Part shown: piece by piece, positions 45,045 through 54,025 of the stretch
Layout: every line of letters begins with the position of its first letter
How positions within the stretch are numbered: position 1 is the first letter of the stretch
From: Actinomadura cremea
GTDB lineage: Bacteria; Actinomycetota; Actinomycetes; Streptosporangiales; Streptosporangiaceae
Length of the DNA: 64,000 nucleotides
Assembly: GCF_014648495.1 (NCBI RefSeq)
Contig: NZ_BMRF01000032.1
Location: forward strand, 1-64,000
Direction: 5' to 3'
The notes under the pieces: model-generated
The model's input: only the letters and a program-made list of their open reading frames with translations
What the model was told of the DNA's origin: nothing
Database searches by the model: none
Translations under genes and position numbers: made by a program

Positions 45045-45890
45045 ATGTCGGCACCGATTGTTATCGGCACCGATGCCTCCGATGAATCGGCGCGTGCCCT
45101 CGAATGGGCCGCCGATGAAGCCGCCTTGCGTGAACGTCCCTTGCACATCGTCCACGCCATCGAGAGCCGACCGTACAATATTCCGCATCTCGCGCGGCCC
45201 GAGATCGCCGAAACCATTACCCGTGTGGGCCGGATGGTCCTGGCGGCCGCTGGCGAACGCGTCCAGAAGCGGCGGCCGGGCCTGCGGACGACGTCTGCTC
45301 TGGTGACCGGGGAGCCATGGCGGGCCTTGAGAACGCAGTCGGAGAACGCGTTCGAGCTGGTGCTGGGAAGTCGTGGCCAGGGTGGTTTCGCCGACCTGCT
45401 AATCGGTTCCACACCCCTGCGCATGGCCGAGTGTTCCACCGTCCCGGTGGTGATCACGCGCGGAGACGCCGCCGACGGCGGTGAGATCCTCGTGGGCCTC
45501 GACCCGGTGCGGGATGCCGGCGCGATCCTCGACTACGCCTTCGATGCCGCCGCGCTGCACCACGCCCGGCTCCGCGTCGTCCACGCGTGGCAGACACTCG
45601 CGACCTTCCTCGAGGCGGGTTACGCCGACGTCGAACAGATCGAGGCGGGCCTGAGGAAAGAGGTCAACGCCGCTTATCGGTCACTGCGAGGTAGATACCC
45701 TGGAGTCGACGTAGCCGTCGAGGTCGTCCTGGAGCATCCGGTGACCGCATTGTCCAAGGTCTCGCGTGAGGCGCGCCTGCTGGTGGTCGGTGCTCGCGAC
45801 TGGCACTGGACCTCCCCTCAGCTCGGTTCGGTTTGTCACGGAGTCCTGCACCACGCACAGTGCCCGGTGGCGGTCGTTCCGCACCGCTGA
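45045..45890 (+). CDS. Universal stress protein, tandem UspA domains
   Basis: A 281-residue tandem USP: IVIGTDASDESARALEWAAD with ATP loop GSRGQGGFADLLIGS in domain one, and ILVGLDPVRDAGAILDYAFD opening domain two. It resembles the USPs at 29137 and 37060. GAGGGGG precedes ATG 45045. Upstream bases are less GC-rich than usual and no DosR-like site was found, so its regulation may differ from its relatives. Confidence 0.92.
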   Translation: MSAPIVIGTDASDESARALEWAADEAALRERPLHIVHAIESRPYNIPHLARPEIAETITRVGRMVLAAAGERVQKRRPGLRTTSALVTGEPWRALRTQSENAFELVLGSRGQGGFADLLIGSTPLRMAECSTVPVVITRGDAADGGEILVGLDPVRDAGAILDYAFDAAALHHARLRVVHAWQTLATFLEAGYADVEQIEAGLRKEVNAAYRSLRGRYPGVDVAVEVVLEHPVTALSKVSREARLLVVGARDWHWTSPQLGSVCHGVLHHAQCPVAVVPHR

Positions 45891-45952
45891 TCTACGAGAA
45901 CGGACCCTGCGCTCTGCTCGCCTGCCGTTCGTGCCCGCATGCGGCACGCGGT

Positions 45953-45989
45953 GGGACCTTCGTCTGGGGGGTCTCGGGACTTCGGCCTT
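45953..45989. promoter_or_regulatory. Two degenerate DosR-like boxes
   Basis: GGGACCTTCGTCTG (45953-45966) and GGGACTTCGGCCTT (45976-45989) lie in tandem 67-103 bp before the CBS-BON gene. Each departs from the consensus in its right half, and the second is one base short in the middle. Paired weak sites could still act cooperatively. Confidence 0.5.
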
Positions 45990-46055
45990 CTGGTGTCACC
46001 AGGGCGATCTGGCCAGTCTTGACAACGATGGTCGGACTGATGGGGAGGGGGCAAG

Positions 46056-46733
46056 ATGAAGCGACCGACGGTCGGGACGGTCATGACGACCGATGTCGTG
46101 ACGGTATCGCCTGAAGATTCATTCAAGAAGGTGATCGCCGCTCTCGCCGACCACGAGATCAGCGGGGCGCCCGTCGTGGACGGGGACAGGCGTCTCATCG
46201 GCGTGGTCACCGAGGCGGACCTGCTCGGCAGGGGTGCTGCGGGCCGGGGCACGGTGCCGGGCCGGAAGCCCCGCCCCGGCCGGGGAGGGGCCGAGGCCAC
46301 CACGGCCGGGGAGGTCATGAGTGCGCCTGCGGTCACCACGACCGCGGACACCACGGTGGCCGAAGCAGCGCGAACACTGTGCCGTCACGGCTTCAAGCGG
46401 CTTCCGGTCGTCGATGCCGACGGCCGCTCGGTCGGCATCGTCAGCCGTGCCGACCTGCTGCGCGTCTTCTTGAAAGCGGACGCTCAGATTCACGACGAGG
46501 TGATCCACGAGATTGTCATCCAGAGTCTCTGGCTCGACCCAGCCGAGGTGGAAATCGACGTGCGCGACGGCATCGTCACCCTGCGGGGCCGTGTGCCCCG
46601 GGCGAGCCTCGTCCCGATCGCCGAACGCCTGACGGCCTCCGTCGACGGTGTCATCAGGGTGATCAATGAGCTCGACTTCGACGAGGACGACAGCGCACGC
46701 TCGCATCGGCGCCGGGCGGGCCTGCGGCACTGA
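46056..46733 (+). CDS. CBS-CBS-BON domain protein
   Basis: A 225-residue protein. CBS one: TVGTVMTTDVVTVSPEDSFK to VVTEADLLGRG; CBS two: EVMSAPAVTTTADTTVAEAA to IVSRADLLRVFL; then a BON domain with VEIDVRDGIVTLRGRVPRAS and GVIRVINELDFDEDD. CBS pairs sense adenine nucleotides and BON domains often bind lipid or envelope surfaces; the joint role is unknown. GGGGAGGGGG precedes ATG 46056. It is the second CBS protein of the island. Confidence 0.9.
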   Translation: MKRPTVGTVMTTDVVTVSPEDSFKKVIAALADHEISGAPVVDGDRRLIGVVTEADLLGRGAAGRGTVPGRKPRPGRGGAEATTAGEVMSAPAVTTTADTTVAEAARTLCRHGFKRLPVVDADGRSVGIVSRADLLRVFLKADAQIHDEVIHEIVIQSLWLDPAEVEIDVRDGIVTLRGRVPRASLVPIAERLTASVDGVIRVINELDFDEDDSARSHRRRAGLRH

Positions 46734-46796
46734 AGCCCGTCCCGGAGAGATCCTGTCGGCGCTGAGCCTGGGCGGGCCGTTGCTGCACCTGGCGCC

Positions 46797-47153
46797 TTGG
46801 GGCGCGCTGCCGGTGGCGGCCCTACTTGCTGTGGTCGTGCTGGGCCGAATGCGGTGCGCACTTACCGGGCCCGCATCTGGCCGGTGCTCCTGCGCCAGCT
46901 CCGTTCCCTGTTGCTGATCCCGCTGGCGGTGACCGCCGTGGCTTCGTTCTTCCTAGGCGGGGGGCGCGGCGACGCCGTCATCATTGGGATCATTCTCTCG
47001 GCCTCGGTGGGGCTGGGCTTTGGCAACGAGTACCGCGCCGAAAAGACTGCCGAGGCCTTGCACGTCCAAGACCGGTGCTACTACACGGTGTGGCGGGACG
47101 GCCTCCGGTACGTCTGCCCGGGGGGCGGGAGACCATGCGCCGATGGCCTGTAA
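46797..47153 (+). pseudogene. N-terminal relic of a P-type ATPase
   Basis: From about 46845 the frame reads GPNAVRTYRARIWPVLLRQL, then SLLLIPLAVTAVASFFLGGG and GFGNEYRAEKTAEALHVQ, the start of an MgtA/CtpF-like ATPase through the first membrane pair and into the actuator domain (TVWRDGLRYVCPGG). It stops at 47153, before any TGES or DKTGT motif. The part before 46845 is scrambled. A remnant, distinct from the relic at 24690. The rest of 46734-47204 shows no gene. Confidence 0.7.
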
Positions 47154-47204
47154 CGCGGAGGCCGGTGTTCGGGGCAGGCCGGAGAGTCCCGGGGTCGCCG
47201 GGGG

Positions 47205-48437
47205 TCAGGGAAGTGGGAAGCCGAGGAGGCGGCCCTCGCGGCGCAGTTCGTCGCGGGCGTCGGGATGGGCGACGTTGCCGATGATCTGCTGTGCCTGGGT
47301 GGCGGCGTCGTTGCCCCAGATGGTGGCGGTGCCCTGTTCGCTGACGATGTAGCTGTGCTGGAACGAGGTGACCGGTCCGGACAGGCGGGGGATGACGGTG
47401 GAGACGTTCGCGCGGGGGTGCCAGGACGGCAGGGCGATGACGGCGCGGCCGCCGGGGGAGTGCAGCGCGCCGACGACGAAGTCGGTCTGGCCGCCGAACC
47501 CGGAGTAGACGGCGCCCCGCACGCGGCCGGCGTTGGCCTGGGCGAACAGGTCGACCTGGAGGGCGGAGTTCACGGAGACCAGGCGGGGCTGCCGGGCGAT
47601 GAGGCCGGGGTCGTTGGTCTTCTCGGTGCGCAGCATCCGGATGCGCTCGTTGCGGTCGGCCCAGTCGTAGAGGTCCTGGCCGCCGAACGCGAACGAGGCG
47701 GTGATCGGCGTCGCGGGGTCGAGCGCGTCGGCCCGCTCCAGTTCAAGGACCCCGTCGCTGAACATCTCCGACCAGATCGCCAGGCCGCGCCGCCGGTGGA
47801 GCGAGGCGAGGACGGCATCGGGAACGGCGCCGATGCCCAGTTGGAGCGCGGCGTTCTCGGGGACGAGCGCGGCGACCCGTGTGCCGATCTCCAGGGAGGT
47901 GTCACCGGGCGGGCGCGGCACGGGCGTGGCGAGCGGCTCGTCGCTCTCGATCGCGAAGTCGATCTCGTCCAGCGGCATCACGGCGTCGCCGTAGGTGTAA
48001 GGCATCCGGGGGTTGAGCTGGGCGATGACCAGGCCGCCGCGGGCGCGCACGGCCTCGATCGCGGCGGGCAGGACGTTCACCTCGATGCCCAGCGAGACCG
48101 TCCCGTCCACCGGCCCGGACGTCTGGACGAGCACGACGTCGGGCGGCAGGGCGCCCTTGAGCAGGTTCGGCACGAGCGAGAGCCGGGAGGGGAAGTAGCG
48201 CAGGCCGGGGCGTCCGCGCATCCCGGCGCCCACGAACGGTGTCTCCAGGACCACGCCGTCGCGGTCGGGCGTCCCCTGCTGGGCGTTGAGCATGAACAGC
48301 CGGTACTCCGCGAGGGCCGCGTCGACCACGGCCAGCGCCCGCCACGGCGTGGCGAAGTTGCCGCCGGCCACCACGCGCGGGACGCCGGGCACTCCGGCCA
48401 GCACGGCGGCGAGGTCGTCCTCCGAGATCACCCGCAT
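47205..48437 (-). CDS. Acetyl-CoA hydrolase/transferase family (4-hydroxybutyrate CoA-transferase-like)
   Basis: A 410-residue class I CoA-transferase. The catalytic glutamate lies in LAIWSEMFSDGVLEL; other blocks are VLVQTSGPVDGTVSLGIEVN, NAALQLGIGAVPDAVLASL and GGQTDFVVGA. It moves CoA between acetate or acetyl-CoA and another short acid in the cytoplasm. GGAGGG lies 7 bases before ATG 48437. It could feed acyl-CoA to the ADP-forming synthetase at 29999 during anaerobic energy conservation (inference). No DosR-like box was found upstream. Confidence 0.88.
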   Translation of the reverse strand: MRVISEDDLAAVLAGVPGVPRVVAGGNFATPWRALAVVDAALAEYRLFMLNAQQGTPDRDGVVLETPFVGAGMRGRPGLRYFPSRLSLVPNLLKGALPPDVVLVQTSGPVDGTVSLGIEVNVLPAAIEAVRARGGLVIAQLNPRMPYTYGDAVMPLDEIDFAIESDEPLATPVPRPPGDTSLEIGTRVAALVPENAALQLGIGAVPDAVLASLHRRRGLAIWSEMFSDGVLELERADALDPATPITASFAFGGQDLYDWADRNERIRMLRTEKTNDPGLIARQPRLVSVNSALQVDLFAQANAGRVRGAVYSGFGGQTDFVVGALHSPGGRAVIALPSWHPRANVSTVIPRLSGPVTSFQHSYIVSEQGTATIWGNDAATQAQQIIGNVAHPDARDELRREGRLLGFPLP

Positions 48438-48997
48438 ATCGACACCCTCCGAGTCGTTCGTCCCGATCATCGCACCGCCGGTACGCCGGAGGAATCCGGG
48501 GCGCCGCGGCCGGCTGCGACCTCGGTCGGTTCGGTCCATCGGACGGACGGGCATGGGCCGCTCTCCCCGCATTTTGGACACGCGCATTCCCTTCGCGCCC
48601 ATGCCGATGGACGTGACAGCACCGGTCCGATGCGATCTGGTGAAGGAATGCGGGGCGGAGGGAAACCTTTCTACGGCGGAGACGGTGAGCGGGCATGCCG
48701 TCAGCACTTCCCTCAACTAATGGATTGATTGTTGAAGCGAAGCGAGGGAGCCTCCATTCGCGGTACCGCAGAGACGATGTCGCGCTCCTACTGATCGACG
48801 TCGCGGCGCAGGTCATTGCGGTCGACACCACAATGCCACCGGAGCCGGTTCGCCGACTTCCATATCGAGCGTGGCTGGACCGATATCATCAGCGTCTCCG
48901 GAAGATCGCTGTCGGCGCTACGGAGAACAACGGAGGGGTGCCAGGGGCGAACGAACTCCAGTGCGGGACGATGGACTCTTCGTTGGGGTTCAAGTTA
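48438..48997. other. 560-bp intergenic stretch with no recognisable gene
   Basis: Between the CoA-transferase start and the doxX box nothing with family character was found. Short frames exist on both strands (for example 48695-49177 on plus), but they lack ribosome sites and known motifs. It may hold a long leader, decayed sequence or an untyped RNA. Confidence 0.4.
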
Positions 48998-49011
48998 GGG
49001 ACCAAGGTCCC
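48998..49011. promoter_or_regulatory. DosR-like box, perfect palindrome
   Basis: GGGACCAAGGTCCC with perfect 6-bp arms, 93 bp before the DoxX gene. It matches the site between devR and devS in its AAGG centre. Confidence 0.7.
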
Positions 49012-49104
49012 GCAGAGCAGGCGACTTCTGGTTCTGGGCCGGGTGTTGTTCGAGGTGTTGAGTAGGGGTGTCGAAGGACGGGTCCGGAGAAAGGTTGAGC
49101 TGAA

Positions 49105-49668
49105 ATGGCTGTTTCGACCCCCAAGGTCGGCGATGCTCGCCGGTTCGTGCCGGTGTTGCACCGGCCGCAGCCGTTGACCGAGTCGCCGACCGCGCGGTAC
49201 GTGTGGGCGATCGCGCGGTTGGCGCTGGGCTGGGTGTTCGTGTGGGCGTTCCTGGACAAGGCATTCGGGCTGGGGCATGAGACCCCGGCGGCAACGGCGT
49301 GGGTCGAGGGCGGCAGCCCGACGGTGGGATTCCTGCGGAACTCTCCGGAGGGCCCGTTCGCGGGGTTCTATGCCGATCTGGCCGGTCTGGTGTGGGTGGA
49401 CTGGCTGTTCATGGCCGGTCTGGCCGGGATCGGGGTCGCACTGGTCCTGGGCATCGGGATACGGGTGGCGGCGGTGGCCGGTGGGCTCCTGCTGGTGATG
49501 ATGTGGACGGCGGTGCTGCCTCCGGAGGACAACCCGTTCATGGACGATCACCTGGTGTATGCGATCGTGCTGGTTGGGCTGGCGCTGGTCAGCGCGGGTG
49601 ACGCGCTGGGGTTGGGCCGGTGGTGGGCCGGGACCGGCCTGGTGCGCCGGTTCCCGTTCCTGAAGTGA
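49105..49668 (+). CDS. DoxX-family membrane protein
   Basis: A 187-residue protein with four predicted membrane segments (around residues 33-52, 100-118, 119-135 and 150-168) and the family lead RLALGWVFVWAFLDKAFGLG. The loop HETPAATAWVEGGSPTVGFL is exposed. DoxX proteins are linked to thiosulfate:quinone oxidation or, in mycobacteria, to membrane redox and thiol stress complexes; the partner is unknown. It lies under a palindromic DosR-like box and is closed by a strong terminator, marking the right end of the dormancy island. Confidence 0.88.
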   Translation: MAVSTPKVGDARRFVPVLHRPQPLTESPTARYVWAIARLALGWVFVWAFLDKAFGLGHETPAATAWVEGGSPTVGFLRNSPEGPFAGFYADLAGLVWVDWLFMAGLAGIGVALVLGIGIRVAAVAGGLLLVMMWTAVLPPEDNPFMDDHLVYAIVLVGLALVSAGDALGLGRWWAGTGLVRRFPFLK

Positions 49669-49680
49669 CTTGCCGTACCC

Positions 49681-49718
49681 CTGGGAAGGGCGCTTCGAAC
49701 CCGGAGCGCCCTTCCCAG
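49681..49718 (+). terminator. Strong stem-loop terminator after doxX
   Basis: CTGGGAAGGGCGCT (49681-49694) and AGCGCCCTTCCCAG (49705-49718) form a perfect 14-bp stem with a 10-nt loop, 12 bp after the doxX stop. No U tract follows. Confidence 0.8.
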
Positions 49719-50002
49719 AGGTGCTCCCCGGTACGGAGTGCAGTCGGCGCACCCGAAACCGAAGGTGGCCGTAGCGGGTCAGGACCTGTGAAAGGTGGGC
49801 AGGGGCGAGCCCGATCGGCGCGCGATGCGCGCCGGGCCCCACCGGCGCGACCCTCGACCAGCGGCGGCCGATCCAGCTTGGCTGCCGCAGGGCGTACTGG
49901 TTCCATGACGAGCCGTCGGCGTGGGACATCTTCAAGGCGGCGCGCGCACATGACTGGAGTCCACCGGGTCGTCGTCGCGACACCTCGATCTCGGAGGTGT
50001 TG

Positions 50003-50074
50003 ATGGGTCGTCCAGCTGGGTGGATGCGGGCTTTGACGGGGCGGTCACCGATGAAGTCGCCGGGTGCGCCGGCG
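50003..50074 (+). mobile_element. IS30-type transposase N-terminal fragment
   Basis: ATG 50003, with GGAGGT upstream, opens MGRPAGWMRALTGRSPMKSP, the start of actinobacterial IS30-like transposases. Similarity stops after about 23 residues and the frame runs into unrelated sequence. With debris at 50045-50303 it marks a rearranged boundary between the dormancy island and the next block. The rest of 49719-50548 shows no intact gene. Confidence 0.55.
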
Positions 50075-50303
50075 CATTGCGCTCATGGAATCGGCGATCG
50101 GGCGTTCGTTCTCCCGCATGGCGCCCAGCACGTCGGCGCTCGGGGCCTGGTTGCCGGCCGTGGCCGGCGTTTCCGTCTGCACGCGGTAGCCGAGCCGCTT
50201 CCGGCGGGATAATCACGAACTCCCACACGGAGGCCAGGAGCGGGATCACGACACTGATGGCGGCGACGATCGAGTCGAAAATCCAGCCGAGGCCGAGGCT
50301 CAC
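50045..50303 (-). pseudogene. Frameshifted fragment of a small membrane-anchored actinobacterial protein
   Basis: From GTG 50303 one frame gives a hydrophobic N-terminus (WIFDSIVAAISVVIPLLASV, then WEFVIIP). The next frame gives RKRLGYRVQTETPATAG and then DVLGAMRENERPIADSMSAM before a stop at 50045. The RKRLGYRVQ block after one membrane helix recalls a family of uncharacterised actinobacterial proteins. The last ~30 bp probably belong to the IS30 fragment. No function can be assigned. Confidence 0.35.
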
Positions 50304-50548
50304 CGTATATTCTTTTCCGCAGACGTCAGCGGTGGTGCGGGGACCAACCAGACCGGCAGCCGGGAATGCGAAATCGCCAGGTTCCGCGTGACTGTCCGAT
50401 CAGAATCACCCGGGCGTCATTCGGTGAATTCCGTGACCGGGGCGAGGTTGCGTGGACGCGCCCGCCCCGGGCCGACCGGGCGGGGCGCGGCCGGGGCGGG
50501 CGCGGGTCACTCGGCGCGGGTCACGTGCTGCGGCTCATTTCGCGGGGC

Positions 50549-51886
50549 TCATCCGGCGGAGGACAGCAGGCCGTCGTCGCGGATCGTCCGGAGGACGTCC
50601 CGGGCCGCCTCCAGGGTGCGGTCGATGTCCTCGGCGGTGTGGGCGGCGGAGATGTGGTTGCGCTTGAGGGAGAGCGGGAGCATCAGGAAACCGCGGTCGG
50701 TCATGCGCCGGTGGAAGGCCACGTACGCGTCGTCGTTGTTGCGCATGAGGTCGCGGTAGCCGCGGATCGGCGACTCGGTGAAGTAGAGCGTGAAGACGCC
50801 GCCGAAGCCCGCGGCCGTGGCCCCGATGCCCAGCTCGGCGCAGATGCCGTCGAGGCCGGTCCGCATCCGGTCGCCGAGGGCGTGGGTGCGCTCGTAGAAG
50901 TCCGGGTGGTCGCGCAGGTAGGTGATGGTGGCGATGGCCGCCGCGGACGAGACGGGGTTGCCGTTGAACGTCCCCGCCAGCAGGACGTCCCCGCCCGCGG
51001 AGCTGAAGTGCTCCATCAGCCGCCGGGGCCCGGCGAGCCCGGCGATCGGGTACCCGTTGCCCATGGCCTTGCCGAACGTGGTGAGGTCGGGCGTGACGCC
51101 GCAGATCTCCTGGTAGCCGCCCAGCGCGTGCCGGAACCCGGTGATGACCTCGTCGAAGATCAGTAGCGAGCCCTGCTCGGCGGTCAGCGCGCGCAGGCCC
51201 TCGGCGAACTCCCGGGTCGGGACGAGCGCGCCGACGTTGTGCGGGATCGGCTCCATGATCACGGCGGCGATGCGGTCCGGGTGCGCCTCGTACAGGGCGC
51301 GGACCGAGTCCAGGTCGTTGAACTCGGCGATCAGCGTCGAGGCGAGCGCCTCGGGGAGGATCCCGTTGGAGAGCGGGTCGCTGCCGTAGGCGCGCTCGGG
51401 CTTGGAGATCACGTTGCGGGCGACGGCGTCGTGCCAGCCGTGGAAGCCGCCCTGGAACTTGACGATCAGCGGGCGGCCGGTGACCGCGCGCGACAGCCGC
51501 ACCGCCTGCGCGGTGGCCTCGCTGCCCGACATCGTCGAGATCGTCTGCTCCGCGGACGGGATCACCTCGGTCACCAGCCGCGCCAGCTCGATCTCGGGTG
51601 CGGTGACGCCCCAGCCGACCAGGTCGAGCCCGCCGATGGCCGACAGGACCGCGCCGTCCACCTCGGGCGCGGCGTGGCCGAGCAGGATCGCGCCGAACGC
51701 GGCGTGGTAGTCGAGGTAGCGGCGGCCTTCGGTGTCGGTGACGTACGCGCCGGACGCCGCGGCGAGCGCGTGCGGCGGACCGACCAGGCGGGTGGCGGAG
51801 TTGACGCCGCCGGGGATCACCTCCCGCGCGGCGGCCAGCGGTTCCGCGCCGCCGGAGGATGTCCGGGCCAGGTCGGCGGTCGTCAT
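50549..51886 (-). CDS. Class III aminotransferase, glutamate-1-semialdehyde aminomutase-like
   Basis: A 445-residue PLP enzyme of fold type I. IPGGVNSATRLVGPPHALA is the usual start of GSA-like proteins; TMSGSEATAQAVRLSRAVTG binds the PLP phosphate, LLIFDEVITGFRHALGG holds the aspartate, and LTTFGKAMGNGYPIAGLAG the Schiff-base lysine. True HemL lies in haem operons. Here it is divergent from dehydrogenases and a D-amino acid-type catabolic operon, so a transaminase or aminomutase acting on the imported amino compound is more likely. GGGGGA precedes ATG 51886. Confidence 0.85.
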   Translation of the reverse strand: MTTADLARTSSGGAEPLAAAREVIPGGVNSATRLVGPPHALAAASGAYVTDTEGRRYLDYHAAFGAILLGHAAPEVDGAVLSAIGGLDLVGWGVTAPEIELARLVTEVIPSAEQTISTMSGSEATAQAVRLSRAVTGRPLIVKFQGGFHGWHDAVARNVISKPERAYGSDPLSNGILPEALASTLIAEFNDLDSVRALYEAHPDRIAAVIMEPIPHNVGALVPTREFAEGLRALTAEQGSLLIFDEVITGFRHALGGYQEICGVTPDLTTFGKAMGNGYPIAGLAGPRRLMEHFSSAGGDVLLAGTFNGNPVSSAAAIATITYLRDHPDFYERTHALGDRMRTGLDGICAELGIGATAAGFGGVFTLYFTESPIRGYRDLMRNNDDAYVAFHRRMTDRGFLMLPLSLKRNHISAAHTAEDIDRTLEAARDVLRTIRDDGLLSSAG

Positions 51887-51972
51887 CGGGTTCCCCCAAG
51901 ATAGATCAGCTTGGTGTTACGTTCTTGTTTCAGCCGGGATCGTGCATGAAAAGGCGTTCCATGTCAACGGTT

Positions 51973-52047
51973 TGCCACGTTGGCACCATGAGTGAACAGG
52001 GCGGGAGCAAAAAAGAATCCACCAACCCCTTGACGACGGAATCGTCG
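51973..52047. promoter_or_regulatory. Divergent control region with two short palindromes
   Basis: TGCCACGTTGGCA (51973-51985, 5-bp arms) and CGACGGAATCGTCG (52034-52047, 5-bp arms) lie in the 181-bp gap between the aminotransferase and the first MocA gene. A TTGACG at 52030-52035 could be a rightward -35. The IclR regulator encoded downstream is the obvious candidate binder. Weak evidence. Confidence 0.35.
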
Positions 52048-52067
52048 AACGCCCAGTATTCGGCGGC

Positions 52068-53090
52068 ATGGAATCCCTTTCCGCGACAGTGCGGGTGCTG
52101 GTCGTCGGCACCGGCTTCATCGCCGCGCAGCACGCGGCCGCGGTCCATGCCGAGCCACGCCTGGAACTCGCCGGCGTCGTGGACATCGACCCCGGCCGGG
52201 CCGCCGCCGCGTCCCGCGCCAACGGGGGCGTGCCCTGGTACACCGACCTGGACGCCGCCCTGGCCGAGACGCGCGCGGACGGCGCCGTCGTGTGCACCCC
52301 CAACGACACGCACGCCGGCATCGCCGAGCGGGTCGCCGAAGCGGGCGCGCACCTGCTGATCGAGAAGCCGCTCGCCACGGACGTCGCCGGCGCCCGGCGC
52401 GCAGTCGAGGTGTTCTCCCGGGCGGAACGGGTGCTGATGCCCGCGCACAGCCACCGCCACTACGACTACGCGCTGACGGTCCGGGACGTGATCCGTTCCG
52501 GCGAACTCGGCGACGTCGACTTGGTCCGGCTGTCGATCCTGGGCGGCTGGATCTGGCCGGACTGGCGCGGCTGGATGCTCGACCCGTCCCGTTCCGGCGG
52601 CCACGCCCTGCACAACGGCGTCCACCTGCTGGATCTGGTCACCTGGTGGACGGGCGACACCCCGGAGTCGGTCTACGCCCGCGGGCGCCGCCAGACCGCC
52701 GCCGAGCTGGGGATCTACGACTACCTCGAGATGACGGTCCGGTTCGCGGGCGGTGCCGTCGCGGTGTGCGAGATGAGCCGTGGACACCGGCCCACCTCCT
52801 ACGCGCGCCGGGACGTGCTGGTCACCGGCACCGGCGGGACGCTGTCGCTGCCCTGGGACGCCGAGTCCGGCACCGTCACCGACGAGTCCGGGACGGCGCT
52901 GCTGCCGCCCGCGGGCACCGACGGGTTCGCCACCCAGATGGCCGCCTGGGCGGACGCCGTCACCGGCGCCCCGGCCACCGTCACCGGTGCCGACGGGCTG
53001 CTGGCCGTCGGCATGGGCGTCGCGGCGGAACGTTCCATCGCCACCGGCCTGCCCGTGCGGGTCGACGACGTCCTGAAGGAGGCCGCGTGA
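52068..53090 (+). CDS. Gfo/Idh/MocA-family oxidoreductase
   Basis: A 340-residue NAD(P)-dependent dehydrogenase. The Rossmann start VRVLVVGTGFIAAQHAAAV, the EKP catalytic lysine in LLIEKPLATD and a later GGHALHNGVHLLDLVTWWTG carry the usual GFO_IDH_MocA layout. It oxidises or reduces a sugar-like or hydroxy substrate that cannot be named. It is the first rightward gene of the second catabolic block and overlaps the next gene (GTGA). Confidence 0.87.
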   Translation: MESLSATVRVLVVGTGFIAAQHAAAVHAEPRLELAGVVDIDPGRAAAASRANGGVPWYTDLDAALAETRADGAVVCTPNDTHAGIAERVAEAGAHLLIEKPLATDVAGARRAVEVFSRAERVLMPAHSHRHYDYALTVRDVIRSGELGDVDLVRLSILGGWIWPDWRGWMLDPSRSGGHALHNGVHLLDLVTWWTGDTPESVYARGRRQTAAELGIYDYLEMTVRFAGGAVAVCEMSRGHRPTSYARRDVLVTGTGGTLSLPWDAESGTVTDESGTALLPPAGTDGFATQMAAWADAVTGAPATVTGADGLLAVGMGVAAERSIATGLPVRVDDVLKEAA

Positions 53091-54022
53091 AACTGCTGAC
53101 GCTGCCCTGGGGATCGAGCGGCCTCGGCACGCAGGATCACCAGCGCGACATGTACGTGCCCGCCTTCCGCGCGCACCCCGGCTTCACCCTCGTCGAGGCG
53201 GCCGGGGCGGCGGCCGCGGGCGAACTCACCGCCGCGATCGCCGAGACCGGCGCCCAGGTCGTCTCGGTGTGCGCCCCGCCCGGCGAGCGCGCGGACCGGA
53301 TCGTCGAAGCGCTGCGCGCCGGCTGCCATGTGCTGGCCGACAAGCCGATGGCGCTGGACGCCGCGGACGCGCGTCGCGTCGCGGACGCGGCCCGCGAGAC
53401 CGGCCTGGTCTGCATGCCCGCGCACCACCACCGGTACGGCGCGGCCGTCCGCTCGGCCGCGAGCGCCCTGGCGGCGGGACGGATCGGCCTGCCCTGGAAC
53501 GTCCAGGCCGACTTCCTCGTGGACGGCGGGGACCCGTGCCCGGACGGCGAGCTGGTCAACTTCGGGCTGTACCCGGTGGACGTGGTGCTCGCTCTCACCG
53601 GCCGGGCCGTCCGCCGGGTGCACGCCCTGCCGGGCCGCGACCCGCGCCGCTCCACCGTGCTCCTCCTCGACCATGAGAACGGCTTGACCAGCACGATCAC
53701 GGTCGGCCGGCTGCCGGGAACCAGCGCCCCGCTCGGGAGCCTGGCGCTGCACCGGTACCGGATCAGCGGGTCCGGCGGCGTCATGGACGTCGACGCGGCC
53801 CGTCCCGCGGCGACCGTCCGGTCGGTGGTCGGCACCCGCGCGGCGTGGCACGCGGACGGCACGGTCGGCCGGATGCTCACCGCCCTGCACGCCGCGATCG
53901 TCTCCGGACGCCCGCCCGAGGCGGGCCCCGCGGCCGCCGTCGCCGCGCTGCGCGTCACCGACGCCGCCGCCCGCTCCCTCGACCTCGGCACCCCCGTACC
54001 GCTCGATTCCCAGGAGGACTGA
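53087..54022 (+). CDS. Gfo/Idh/MocA-family oxidoreductase
   Basis: A 311-residue second MocA-type protein. The N-terminus is shortened: the glycine-rich loop is replaced by LPWGSSGLGTQDHQRDMYVP. The catalytic lysine is in LADKPMALDAADAR and the histidine region in MPAHHHRYGAAV. It may bind cofactor differently from its neighbour, with which it is translationally coupled (GTGA), so the two could form a heteromer. GAAGGAGG precedes GTG 53087. Confidence 0.8.
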   Translation: MKLLTLPWGSSGLGTQDHQRDMYVPAFRAHPGFTLVEAAGAAAAGELTAAIAETGAQVVSVCAPPGERADRIVEALRAGCHVLADKPMALDAADARRVADAARETGLVCMPAHHHRYGAAVRSAASALAAGRIGLPWNVQADFLVDGGDPCPDGELVNFGLYPVDVVLALTGRAVRRVHALPGRDPRRSTVLLLDHENGLTSTITVGRLPGTSAPLGSLALHRYRISGSGGVMDVDAARPAATVRSVVGTRAAWHADGTVGRMLTALHAAIVSGRPPEAGPAAAVAALRVTDAAARSLDLGTPVPLDSQED

Positions 54023-54025
54023 CGC

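Noticed and set aside
47265-48728. 487-residue plus-strand frame opposite the CoA-transferase
   Set aside because: No motifs; the minus strand encodes an intact transferase with its catalytic glutamate.
48695-49177. Small protein gene upstream of doxX
   Set aside because: No recognisable domain, no ribosome site, and it overlaps the DosR-like box and doxX start.
50549-51886. HemL (haem biosynthesis glutamate-1-semialdehyde aminomutase)
   Set aside because: Family-level match only; no haem genes nearby, and the divergent partner genes are catabolic.
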